Shown: positions 18,465 to 30,509, counted from the stretch's first letter. The stretch: DNA of 52,123 nucleotides from Candidatus Komeilibacteria bacterium CG11_big_fil_rev_8_21_14_0_20_36_20 (GCA_002787405.1 PCWQ01000008.1:1-52123), one strand, 5' to 3'. Translations and numbers: made by a program. The notes: generated from the letters alone by a model not told the origin.

Positions 18465-19529
18465 ATGTCGGACACTTTGTTGATTAATAATATTTTAAAT
18501 GCTGCTTCAGAGAGAAAAGCAACGGACGTGCATTTAATTGCCGGTAGCAATCCAGTTATTAGAGTGGATGGTCGTTTGGTGACTTTAACCAAAGAACAGG
18601 TTTTAACTCCTGATCATTTGTTAAATATTGCCAATTTATTTTTAAGCAAAGAAGACTTGGATCGTTTGTCCAAAGAAAAAGAGATAGTCACTATTTATAA
18701 CTGGGCTAATCGGTCACGTTTTCGAGCTAAAGTTTTTTATCAAAAAGGATATCTAGCAATTTCTCTACGTTTAATACCAGCTTTTATCCGTTCCCCTAAA
18801 GATTTAGGCGTGCCTTCGGTCATCACTCAGCTATTAAGTAAAGATAAAGGATTAATTATTGTCGCCGGACCTTATGGTAGCGGACGTTCAGCCACTGTTG
18901 CTGGATTATTAGAAACATTAAATCAAAATAAAGGAGTTCATATTCAGACTTTAGAAAACCCAATAGAATATTTATTTTCCAATAACCAGTCTATTGTTGA
19001 GCAAAGACAGGTTGGTCGCGATACAGCTAGTTTTATTAAGGGGTTGAGGGATATTTTTGATGAAGACGTTGATGTTGTTTGTGTTAGTTCTATGCAAGAA
19101 GAGGGTATTCAGGAGGTTGTTCTAGAACTGGCGGAAAGCGGCAAACTGATGATTGTGGTGATGGACACTGATTCAGTGATATCAACCTTAGAGGAATTTA
19201 TAGTTAATTTGTCGGCTAGTAAAAGAGATTGGGGACAAAGTTTGCTGTCGGAAGTTTTATTAGGAATTTTGGTGCAGAGATTATTGCCGAGGATTGGTGG
19301 TGGTTTAACTTTAGCCACGGAAGTCTTAACTATGACTTCGGCTGTAGGCGCTAGCATCAAAGAAGATCGCCTTTATCAGTTAAATAGTATTATGCAGACC
19401 TCTCGGGATGAAGGCATGATGAATCTTGATAAATCTCTAGAAGAGTTAGTTAATGTGGGTGAAATTACTTCTGAAGATGCCAGTAAATATGCTCTGGTCA
19501 CTAAAGCATTTAAACAAAATTATAGATAA
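18465..19529 (+). CDS. pilT: PilT-like ATPase paralog with degenerate catalytic motifs
   Basis: ATDVHLIAGSNPVIRVDGRLV matches the PilT N-domain; P-loop position reads GPYGSGRSAT; C-terminal SIKEDRLYQLNSIMQTSRDEGMMNLDKSL is PilT-like. Confidence 0.85.
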   Translation: MSDTLLINNILNAASERKATDVHLIAGSNPVIRVDGRLVTLTKEQVLTPDHLLNIANLFLSKEDLDRLSKEKEIVTIYNWANRSRFRAKVFYQKGYLAISLRLIPAFIRSPKDLGVPSVITQLLSKDKGLIIVAGPYGSGRSATVAGLLETLNQNKGVHIQTLENPIEYLFSNNQSIVEQRQVGRDTASFIKGLRDIFDEDVDVVCVSSMQEEGIQEVVLELAESGKLMIVVMDTDSVISTLEEFIVNLSASKRDWGQSLLSEVLLGILVQRLLPRIGGGLTLATEVLTMTSAVGASIKEDRLYQLNSIMQTSRDEGMMNLDKSLEELVNVGEITSEDASKYALVTKAFKQNYR

Positions 19530-19534
19530 AATAT

Positions 19535-20743
19535 ATGGCTATTTATAATTATCGAGCTAGAGATCAACAAGGTAGAGTCACTGCCGGAGCAGTAGAGGCT
19601 CTTACTGAGAATGAAGCTGCTGAATTATTAAAAGATAGAGGGCTATTTGTTTTGTCTTTGAACAAAACCAGCAAGAGAAAACGTCAGGGGTTGAATATTA
19701 ATATTGGTCGAGTCAAACAAAAGGATATAGTTATTTTTTCTCGTCAGTTGTCAGTGATGATTTCCGCTACAGTACCAATTGTTCAGTCTTTGCGGATTCT
19801 AGCCCAACAGACTTCCAACCCTCTTTTTATTGAGAAGATTTCTGAAATGGCTGATGATGTAGATGGTGGTATGAAGCTCTCCAGCTCCTTGGGAAAACAC
19901 GAAAAAGTCTTCAGCCGTTTTTATGTGGCGATGGTTAAATCTGGCGAAACATCAGGCAAACTAGATGAGGTTTTGCAGTATTTAGCTGATCAGATGGAAA
20001 AAGATTATGATTTAGTTTCTCGGATTAAGGGAGCTATGATTTATCCGGTTTTTATTGTTGTTGGTATGATTTCGGTCGGTTTCATAATGATGGTTTTTGT
20101 GGTGCCAAAAATGACGGCCATGTTGAAAGAAACCGGCTCTGAATTGCCGTTTTTAACCAGAGTTTTAATTTTTATCTCCGATTTCATGAAAGATAATTGG
20201 ATTTTTATCTTAATTGGTTTAGTTGTCTTGATAGTATTATTTAAATTGTGGGTTAAATCTAAGGCCGGACAAATAGCTTGGGATTCTATTAAAATCAAAA
20301 TTCCTTTGTTTGGAACCTTATTTAGAAAAATATATATTATTCGCTTTACTCGCGGTTTGGCCACTTTGATTTCCGGTGGTGTCCCTATTGCCAAGGCCTT
20401 AGGAATTACGGCCGAGGTTGTGGATAACAAAGCTTATAAACAATTGGTTCTAGATACAGTGGATCAAGTAGAAGATGGTAAATCAGTGGCAGCTTTGTTT
20501 GCTACTTCCGATTTAATGCCGAAAATGCTTTCCCAAATGATGATTGTTGGCGAAAAAACAGGCAGATTAGACACTATTTTAGAGAAATTAAGCGATTTTT
20601 ACAGTCGAGAAATTGATAATCTGGTCGCTGGACTAACTTCTTTAATTGAACCCTTGATTTTAATTATCATGGGTGTGGGAGTAGGCGGGATGGTGGCGGC
20701 TATTATGTTACCGATGTTTAAAGTAGCCCAAGGTATGGCTTAA
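19535..20743 (+). CDS. pilC: Type IV pilus inner-membrane protein PilC
   Basis: T2SF fold: FSRQLSVMISATVPIVQSL, VKSGETSGKLDEVL, GEKTGRLDTILEKLSDFY. Confidence 0.95.
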   Translation: MAIYNYRARDQQGRVTAGAVEALTENEAAELLKDRGLFVLSLNKTSKRKRQGLNINIGRVKQKDIVIFSRQLSVMISATVPIVQSLRILAQQTSNPLFIEKISEMADDVDGGMKLSSSLGKHEKVFSRFYVAMVKSGETSGKLDEVLQYLADQMEKDYDLVSRIKGAMIYPVFIVVGMISVGFIMMVFVVPKMTAMLKETGSELPFLTRVLIFISDFMKDNWIFILIGLVVLIVLFKLWVKSKAGQIAWDSIKIKIPLFGTLFRKIYIIRFTRGLATLISGGVPIAKALGITAEVVDNKAYKQLVLDTVDQVEDGKSVAALFATSDLMPKMLSQMMIVGEKTGRLDTILEKLSDFYSREIDNLVAGLTSLIEPLILIIMGVGVGGMVAAIMLPMFKVAQGMA

Positions 20744-20747
20744 ACTG

Positions 20748-20776
20748 TTGTTGTTTTTTTAAAAAAATGCTATAAT
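20748..20776 (+). promoter_or_regulatory. Promoter of major pilin candidate
   Basis: TTGTTG - 17 nt - TATAAT with extended -10 (TGC TATAAT), immediately after the pilC stop. Confidence 0.7.
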
Positions 20777-20889
20777 TAGATATATAATAATTAATTAATA
20801 ATTCTCAAGTGTTTCTTATAGGTTAGAGCTTTAGGAATTCCCAGCTTTAATCAGCAATTAAGATGCTTGATAGAAAGGGAGGTGACAAA

Positions 20890-21306
20890 ATGAAAAACAA
20901 AAGAGGGTTTACATTAGTTGAATTGCTAGTAGTCATAGCAATCATCGGTATCCTATCATCCGTGGCTATTGTTAATTTGAACAGCGCCAAACAAAAAGCG
21001 CGAGCTGCCAGCGTTCAAGCGGCTTTAAGCCAATTAACTACAGCAGTTATAATTTGTCATGATGATAATCTTAACTTAACGCCTGATGGTGGAACCCCAG
21101 CTGCAGTCTGTGATGGAGAAGTTGGTGATGTGCCAGCAGTAGGTAGACCGATTTGCGCGGGCTCTACAGCTAACTGGCCAACTATTGATACTACTTTTAC
21201 TTATTCAGGAGCATGTGACTCAACTATTGGTACTAGTTGGAGTTTTGCCGCTAGTGATGGCACTAAAACAGTGACCTGTACTCAAACCGGATGTGCTATA
21301 TCATAG
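20890..21306 (+). CDS. pilA: Type IV pilin (major pilin candidate)
   Basis: MKNKRG^FTLVELLVVIAIIGILSSVAIVNL prepilin; SD GGGAGGTGACAAA before ATG 20890; own promoter and terminator. Confidence 0.9.
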   Translation: MKNKRGFTLVELLVVIAIIGILSSVAIVNLNSAKQKARAASVQAALSQLTTAVIICHDDNLNLTPDGGTPAAVCDGEVGDVPAVGRPICAGSTANWPTIDTTFTYSGACDSTIGTSWSFAASDGTKTVTCTQTGCAIS

Positions 21307-21333
21307 TAGGTAATTAAAAACATATTTATTAGC

Positions 21334-21363
21334 AAAAAATCTCTCTTTCTTGGGGGATTTTTT
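21334..21363 (+). terminator. Rho-independent terminator after pilin 1
   Basis: 12-bp stem AAAAAATCTCTC / GGGGGATTTTTT with TTTCTT loop. Confidence 0.8.
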
Positions 21364-21436
21364 GTTGTTGATGAAATATTTTAGTTTTTGTGGTATAATA
21401 CAGTCATTATAATTTATATTCACACTAACACACTAA

Positions 21437-21910
21437 ATGAAAAATAAAACTTTTCGACAGAGTTCTCTTCAAGTCCGATTCTCAGAGCCGAAGGCAGAGC
21501 GAGTAGGGTTTACATTAGTTGAATTGCTAGTAGTCATAGCAATCATCGGTATCCTATCATCCGTGGCTATTGTTAATTTGAACAGCGCCAGAGAAAAGGC
21601 ACGCACAGCGGCTTTAGAGCAAGCTTTAGGCGCCGCTATACCTGGTGCTGTTTTTTGTATTCAATCGGATGATAATTTACTAGATGACGCTAATAGTCCT
21701 TGCAGCACTAGTTTCCCCCCGGCCGGAACTACTTGGCAGTCGGGTGATGATATGTGTAGCGGAGGTCCACTGTGGCCCATTCTTCCTGACGGGGCAACTC
21801 CTCTTACTTGTGGCAGTAACATCAATACTGGTTATTTTGCTTTTGCCGCCCAAAGTGTTGACGGGGTGATAGTTGCTTGCACTAATAGTCAGGGCTGTTT
21901 TGAGTGGTAA
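21437..21910 (+). CDS. Type IV pilin 2 with extended leader
   Basis: Leader MKNKTFRQSSLQVRFSEPKAERVG^FTLVELLVVIAIIGILSSVAIVNL; TATAAT at 21394-21399. Confidence 0.87.
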   Translation: MKNKTFRQSSLQVRFSEPKAERVGFTLVELLVVIAIIGILSSVAIVNLNSAREKARTAALEQALGAAIPGAVFCIQSDDNLLDDANSPCSTSFPPAGTTWQSGDDMCSGGPLWPILPDGATPLTCGSNINTGYFAFAAQSVDGVIVACTNSQGCFEW

Positions 21911-21919
21911 GAATTATTT

Positions 21920-22348
21920 ATGTTTAATTATAGTAAGAAAACCAAAATCATCAGCAGTGCTATACTTATCGCTATTATTATAGCGATATTTATTATAGTT
22001 AAGATTTATAACAGCCAAAGTAAAGATTTAGTTTTAGTTAGTCAAGTCAAGATATTGGCTAATAGTTTAGAAAAATATTATGATAAATTTAACGCTTATC
22101 CTATTGTGCAGAAAATATCAGGAGAGGATATTAAGCTAATCAGTGATCAAGGGTTAAATCAAATGGGGGAGGTTATTTATTTTGCCGGTAATAATTTTAC
22201 TTGGGTTAGGCCGATAATTCTAATTAGCGATGGTTATAACTATCGGATTGATTTTAGCTTAGATAATTCTTGGCCTTTATGGAAGCTTAGTGGTGGCGGA
22301 GATTGTCGCCTGCGTACTGGCCTGAAAATGGAGTGTGTAAGTAAATAG
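21920..22348 (+). CDS. Pilin-like membrane-anchored protein lacking a prepilin cleavage motif
   Basis: N-terminal TM, then ILANSLEKYYDKFNAYP (CPR-pilin-like), but no GFxxxE. Confidence 0.6.
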   Translation: MFNYSKKTKIISSAILIAIIIAIFIIVKIYNSQSKDLVLVSQVKILANSLEKYYDKFNAYPIVQKISGEDIKLISDQGLNQMGEVIYFAGNNFTWVRPIILISDGYNYRIDFSLDNSWPLWKLSGGGDCRLRTGLKMECVSK

Positions 22349-22384
22349 ACCTAATTACTCTAAATATGTTATAATAAAGCTACT

Positions 22385-23164
22385 ATGATAGTAGTTTTTG
22401 TCTTTATTTTAGGGTTATTTGTCGGTAGTTTTTTGAATGTGGTTATTTACCGCCTTCATCGGCAAGAATCTTTTGTTAAAGGATTTTCTAAGTGTTTATT
22501 CTGTGGTCACCGGCTTTACACTAAGGATTTAGTGCCTTTATTTAGTTATTTTTATTTAAAAGGAAAATGCCGTTATTGTCGGCATCGTTTCTCTCATCAA
22601 TACCCTTTAGTTGAATTAGCCACTGCTTTCTCTCTATCTCTTATTTTTATCACCATCTCACCTAGTTTTGATTTCTATGCCCTACAACCAGGTAATTTAC
22701 TGCAATTATTAAGTTGGTGGGTTATAACTTCTTTTTTAATAGTGATTTTCGTTTATGATTTAAAATATTATCTAATTTTAGATATTGTTATTTTCCCTAT
22801 AATTCTTTTTAGTCTAGTGGCTAATATATTTTTAGGTTATAATGTGGGCGAATTATTATTGGCGGCTATTATTGGAGGAGGTTTTTTTGGACTGCAGTTT
22901 ATTTTATCAAAAGGCCGTTGGATTGGTGGTGGCGATATTCGTTTAGGTTTTTTAATGGGTATCATTTTGGGTTGGCCCCATATTTTTACAGCTTTATTTA
23001 TTGCTTATATCATAGGTAGTTTAGTTAGTATTTTTCTGCTGATAGCTGACAAGAAAAAATGGGGCGATAAAATTCCTTTTGGCACATTTTTAACTTTAGC
23101 CACTTTTATTACTTTGTTATATGGCGATAGATTGATAGATTGGTATTTATCATTATTTATATAA
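22385..23164 (+). CDS. pilD: Prepilin peptidase / N-methyltransferase PilD (A24)
   Basis: GSFLNVVIYRL, CLFCG...CRYCR zinc motif, YDLKYYLILD, GGGDIRLG. Confidence 0.95.
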   Translation: MIVVFVFILGLFVGSFLNVVIYRLHRQESFVKGFSKCLFCGHRLYTKDLVPLFSYFYLKGKCRYCRHRFSHQYPLVELATAFSLSLIFITISPSFDFYALQPGNLLQLLSWWVITSFLIVIFVYDLKYYLILDIVIFPIILFSLVANIFLGYNVGELLLAAIIGGGFFGLQFILSKGRWIGGGDIRLGFLMGIILGWPHIFTALFIAYIIGSLVSIFLLIADKKKWGDKIPFGTFLTLATFITLLYGDRLIDWYLSLFI

Positions 23165-23177
23165 TCTTAATAAATAT

Positions 23178-23837
23178 ATGTTTAAGAATCAGACAAAGCA
23201 TATTTATGGTTTTACTCTAGTGGAATTATTAGTGACGATTGCTATTGTTGGTTTGCTTTCCTCGGTTTTCATTATCACTATCCGTAACAGTTCACGCACA
23301 GCATTAAAAATGACTACCGAACAGTTGATAGCTGATATGAAATATATCAGAAATTTAGCTACCTCTAGGGTAAAATATGATTTTGACGGTCAAATGCAGT
23401 ATCCACCTGGGGGCTATGGCATCTGTTTCAATTGTGGTGTTGTTGTTCCATCTGATCAGTATATAGTCTATGCTGATAATGGACAGACTGCCGGTTATCA
23501 AAAACCAGAGGATGAGATTATTAGAACAATTTCCTTTGAAGATAATTTTGAATTTAACGATAAGAATGATGAATCAGTTTGGTTTTATTTTGCCTTTTTA
23601 ACAGAGAGTGATGTTGAGAGTAATATGATTCTAAGCGATGATTCAAAGTATGAACTAGAAATTATTGATGGTGATATTTCTTATCAAGCCGCTGTTATTC
23701 TAGGCGAGGAATCGCACGATGGCTATGTTTGGAGTAATATGAGCGTGGCTTATGCTCCTCACAAAGAGTGGTCGCCGACAGGGTTGGGTTCAAATGGCAA
23801 TACCAATGGGGGGGCGATTTTGGACAGCATTCATTAA
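23178..23837 (+). CDS. GspH/FimT-like minor pilin
   Basis: YG^FTLVELLVTIAIVGLLSSVFI prepilin motif. Confidence 0.87.
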   Translation: MFKNQTKHIYGFTLVELLVTIAIVGLLSSVFIITIRNSSRTALKMTTEQLIADMKYIRNLATSRVKYDFDGQMQYPPGGYGICFNCGVVVPSDQYIVYADNGQTAGYQKPEDEIIRTISFEDNFEFNDKNDESVWFYFAFLTESDVESNMILSDDSKYELEIIDGDISYQAAVILGEESHDGYVWSNMSVAYAPHKEWSPTGLGSNGNTNGGAILDSIH

Positions 23838-23859
23838 TTTAATTATTTATATCAAGATT

Positions 23860-24516
23860 ATGCAGAAGAGAAATTTTAAGAATCAAATTATTAATGGTTT
23901 TACTATTATTGAATTGTTGATTGTGATTGCTATTATTTCTATTTTATCAGTAGTGATTATTGTCAATGTGCGTACTAGTGAACGGCAAGATCTAGTTCAG
24001 GCCACGGAGCAATTAGTAGCCGATATAAAATATGTCAGGAATTTAGCTGTTTCCAGAGTAGAGCATCATTTTACATCTCCATTTGAGTCAATAGAATACC
24101 CACCGGTTGGCTATGGCATATATTTTAACTGGGCAGGCGGCAGAAATTATATAGTTTACGCGGATAGAGATTTAATGGGCTATCAGCCCGCCGAAGATAG
24201 TATTATTAAGATGGTTAATTATGATAATAAGTTTGAACTTTCTGATAATAACAGTGAGAATAATGAATTTTATTTCATTTTTATCACAGAAAACGATATT
24301 AGAAGCAACATGACTTTAAGTGATGATTCAAAGTATGAATTAAAATTTCTCTATCAAGATATTAGCCGAAAAAGCATAGTGACGATAGGAGAAGAGTCAG
24401 ATGATGGTTATGTTTGGACAAGCATCGGAGCTGTTTATGGAGTAAACAAAGAATATGCTGGTGGAATGAATGGCAACGGCAACGGCAACTGCGGTTCAAT
24501 TTGTCCTAGTAACTAA
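23860..24516 (+). CDS. GspH/FimT-like minor pilin, tandem paralog of previous
   Basis: NG^FTIIELLIVIAIISILSVVII; ATG 23860 chosen over 23752, which overlaps the upstream gene. Confidence 0.86.
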   Translation: MQKRNFKNQIINGFTIIELLIVIAIISILSVVIIVNVRTSERQDLVQATEQLVADIKYVRNLAVSRVEHHFTSPFESIEYPPVGYGIYFNWAGGRNYIVYADRDLMGYQPAEDSIIKMVNYDNKFELSDNNSENNEFYFIFITENDIRSNMTLSDDSKYELKFLYQDISRKSIVTIGEESDDGYVWTSIGAVYGVNKEYAGGMNGNGNGNCGSICPSN

Positions 24517-24539
24517 ATTTTAAGATTAATATTTTAGAG

Positions 24540-25205
24540 ATGATTACCGATAATCAACAGAGTGGATTTACGATCATGGAGCTGGTTATTGCTCTTGGTA
24601 TTTTTACGGTGGGTATTATGGGGGCTTTTACACTAGCTATTTCTAATTTGAATGTAGCTCGGGATAATTTTAATCGGACCTTAGCTGGTAATCTAGCTAG
24701 GGAAGGAGTAGAACTAGTTAGAAATATACGAGATAGCAACTGGCTGAAAATTGACGCGAATGCATACTGTTCTGGTTCACCATGTTCTTGGGATGAATAT
24801 TTAATAAATACTAACTTTGATGGTAACATCGATGGTTTTGTTACTGATTATGCACAAATATGGGTTCCTTTAAGTCCTTTAAGGAAAGTTGTTGAGAACT
24901 GTAGTGATTTAAATACTTGTATGGCCAACTGCGGTCAATCATGTCTGCTATATATTGACGACGGTGATTATGAAGAAGGATATTACAGTATATCTCCTCT
25001 AGGGGCACCAACTAATATGTATAGACTAATTCAAATTAAAAATATTTGTTTTGACGGGGTAAGTGAAGTAGTAGAGGATGATTTATTTTGTGATGCTGGT
25101 TTTGAAAAAATAGGTCTACAGGTAACAGTACGAGTCGGATGGACCTCCGCGGATGGTTTGCATTATATTGATGCTGTTGATTATCTTTATAATTGGAGGA
25201 GGTAG
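24540..25205 (+). CDS. pilV: PilV/GspI-like minor pilin
   Basis: SG^FTIMELVIALGIFTVGIMGAFTLAISNL. Confidence 0.83.
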   Translation: MITDNQQSGFTIMELVIALGIFTVGIMGAFTLAISNLNVARDNFNRTLAGNLAREGVELVRNIRDSNWLKIDANAYCSGSPCSWDEYLINTNFDGNIDGFVTDYAQIWVPLSPLRKVVENCSDLNTCMANCGQSCLLYIDDGDYEEGYYSISPLGAPTNMYRLIQIKNICFDGVSEVVEDDLFCDAGFEKIGLQVTVRVGWTSADGLHYIDAVDYLYNWRR

Positions 25206-25207
25206 GT

Positions 25208-25891
25208 ATGATGTATAATTATTTAAAAAAAATTAAAATTTTTTATCAGAGATTTGGTGGGGCTAACCAGAAAGGTTTTACTTTTGTGGAGCTCTTAGTA
25301 GCTGTTTCTGTTTTTTCCATACTGACTATTATTTTATCAGGCATTTATGTTGGATTTTCTAACGGTCAGATTCGAGCTAAGGCCTCACAGCAACTTTTAA
25401 ATAACGGTCAATATGCCTTAGAAATAATGGCCAGAGAAATAAGGAATAATGCTCTTTTTAGCTATCAGCCATTGGCTGATGATAAATGTGGACTTGGCCT
25501 TAGCGGGGCAGATTATGAGGATTGCATTATTTTAATTAAAGAAGATCATCAAATAGTGATGTTTGGTTGGGATGAGGATACTCAAACCTTAGAGCACGCC
25601 ATTGTTACTTGTGTTTCAGAAGGTGATTATTTGCCAGGGATTGATTGTACTATTGATCGGAATAATCCACAGACTAATACTTTGTTGTTGGGGCCAGATT
25701 TAAATGAGGTTAATGTTGAAAGAGTTGGTTTTTCCATTAAACCCAATGTCAATCCTTATCTAAGTGAAATAGTGAATCGGCAGCCACAAGTAACTATTCA
25801 ACTTAAGATTGGCTCAGCTAAAGAAAGAGAGGTAGAGCAAGTGTCATATTCTTTACAAACATCGGTCTCTTCTAGAATATATAAGCGTTGA
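25208..25891 (+). CDS. pilW: PilW/GspJ-like minor pilin
   Basis: KG^FTFVELLVAVSVFSILTIILSG; SD GGAGGAGGTAGGT overlaps the pilV stop and precedes ATG 25208. Confidence 0.83.
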   Translation: MMYNYLKKIKIFYQRFGGANQKGFTFVELLVAVSVFSILTIILSGIYVGFSNGQIRAKASQQLLNNGQYALEIMAREIRNNALFSYQPLADDKCGLGLSGADYEDCIILIKEDHQIVMFGWDEDTQTLEHAIVTCVSEGDYLPGIDCTIDRNNPQTNTLLLGPDLNEVNVERVGFSIKPNVNPYLSEIVNRQPQVTIQLKIGSAKEREVEQVSYSLQTSVSSRIYKR

Positions 25892-25894
25892 TTT

Positions 25895-28766
<2,872 letters not shown>

Positions 28767-28768
28767 GT

Positions 28769-29062
28769 ATGAAATTTAGTAAAGCAGAAGTATTGAATTT
28801 AGCCAATTTGGCTAAACTAAAATTAAATAAAGAAGAAGTTTCTTTATACCAAAAACAACTAAAAGATGTTTTGATTTATGTTAATAAAATTAAAGAATTA
28901 AAGTTAAATAAAATCAAAGAGAGTTTGACTGGCGTAGCTGAGGCCAACCGCGAACTTCGTTCGGATAAAGTCAGGTCTTCTCAGCCGGAGATTATCGGTC
29001 AAGCTTGTCAGATTAATGACAGCTATATGGTTGCTCCTTCGGTTTTTGATAAAGAAGAGTAA
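28769..29062 (+). CDS. gatC: Asp-tRNA(Asn)/Glu-tRNA(Gln) amidotransferase subunit C
   Basis: VLNLANLAKLKLNKEEVSLYQKQLKDVLIYVNKI. Confidence 0.92.
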   Translation: MKFSKAEVLNLANLAKLKLNKEEVSLYQKQLKDVLIYVNKIKELKLNKIKESLTGVAEANRELRSDKVRSSQPEIIGQACQINDSYMVAPSVFDKEE

Positions 29063-29063
29063 G

Positions 29064-30509
29064 ATGAAAAATATAGATTTAGAAAATTTAAACATTGAAA
29101 ATATTCAACAATGCTTGCGGCAAAGAAAATTTTCCAGTGGGGAGCTCACTAATGCTTACTTGCAGAAGATTAAAGCTGACGAGACCAATGCTTTTATTTC
29201 CATTAATGAAAACGCTGTAGCAGAAGCCAAGCAAGCTGACGAGAAAATTTTAAAAGGTGAAACTACGCCTTTGACGGGCGTGCCTTTAGCAGTTAAGGAT
29301 ATTATTTTAGTAAAAGGTTTAGCGGCTACCGCTGCTTCCAAGATGTTGGAAAATTATACCGCCAGCTATACAGCCACAGCAGTTAAGCGTTTACAGGATG
29401 CAGGGATGGTTATTCTAGGTAAGACCAACTGTGATGAATTTGCTATGGGCTCTTCTAATGAAAATTCATTTTTTGGGCCAGTTTTAAATCCCTATGATAA
29501 AGAGAGAGTAGCTGGTGGTTCTTCGGGAGGTTCGGCCGCGGCAGTAGCTGGTAATTTAGCTCCGGTAGCTTTAGGGACTGACACCGGCGGCTCAATTCGA
29601 CAGCCAGCTTCTTTTTGTGGCGTGGTCGGATTAAAGCCGACTTATGGGCGAATTTCCCGCTATGGTTCCATGGCTATGGCTTCATCTTTAGATCAGATCG
29701 GACCGCTAGGCAAGACAGTAAAAGATTTGGCTTATCTCTTACAATATATGGCTGGAGTGGATGATAAAGATGCCACTAGCGCGCAGGTTAAATTGCCTGA
29801 TTATTCTTTAGCTTTGGAAGCTGACGCTACTAAATTACGTTTAGGACTGCCTCAGGAATATTTTAGCGGCTCAATAGATAGTTATGTTAGCCAAAGTATT
29901 GAGAGGGTTGTAAAATTATTAGAAGAGAAAGGATTCATAATTGAGAAAGTCAATTTGCCAAATACGGATTATGCTCTGGCGGCTTATTATTTGTTGATGC
30001 CGGCAGAAGTTAGCTCTAATTTAGCTCGTTTTGATGGTTTGCTTTATGGTCTAGCCGGCCAGAAGGAAATGAGTTTGGATCAATGGTATAAAGAGGTGCG
30101 TAGTCAGGGTTTTGGTGCTGAAACAAAAAGAAGGATTATTCTCGGCACGTATATTTTGTCAGCTGGCTATTATGACGCTTATTATAAACAAGCCCAGAAA
30201 CTAAGAACTTTAATCAAACAGGATTTTGTTGAAGTTTTTAAGAAGGTTGACGTTTTAATTACGCCATCCACACCAACCACTGCTTTTGCTGTTGGCGAAA
30301 AGACACAAGATCCTTTACAGATGTACCTCTCTGATGTTTTTACTGTCGGAGCCAATATTGCTGGTATTTGTGGCTTATCATTGCCGATTGGATTTGATAA
30401 AAATAATTTACCAATTGGTCTGCAGCTTTTAGCAGAACCATTTGCTGAAGACAAATTATTTACTTTGGGTCATTTTATAGAAAATTTATTAATCAATAAT
30501 ATAAAGTAA
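29064..30509 (+). CDS. gatA: Glu-tRNA(Gln) amidotransferase subunit A
   Basis: Amidase signature GGSSGGSAAAVAGNLAPVALGTDTGGSIRQPASFCG; ATG 29064 overlaps the gatC stop. Confidence 0.96.
   Translation: MKNIDLENLNIENIQQCLRQRKFSSGELTNAYLQKIKADETNAFISINENAVAEAKQADEKILKGETTPLTGVPLAVKDIILVKGLAATAASKMLENYTASYTATAVKRLQDAGMVILGKTNCDEFAMGSSNENSFFGPVLNPYDKERVAGGSSGGSAAAVAGNLAPVALGTDTGGSIRQPASFCGVVGLKPTYGRISRYGSMAMASSLDQIGPLGKTVKDLAYLLQYMAGVDDKDATSAQVKLPDYSLALEADATKLRLGLPQEYFSGSIDSYVSQSIERVVKLLEEKGFIIEKVNLPNTDYALAAYYLLMPAEVSSNLARFDGLLYGLAGQKEMSLDQWYKEVRSQGFGAETKRRIILGTYILSAGYYDAYYKQAQKLRTLIKQDFVEVFKKVDVLITPSTPTTAFAVGEKTQDPLQMYLSDVFTVGANIAGICGLSLPIGFDKNNLPIGLQLLAEPFAEDKLFTLGHFIENLLINNIK

Noticed and set aside
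20041-20430. 129-aa minus-strand ORF inside pilC
   Set aside because: Shadow ORF of a conserved PilC coding region.
28769-30509. Missing gatB next to gatC-gatA as an anomaly
   Set aside because: gatB is often encoded elsewhere; not informative from a single window.
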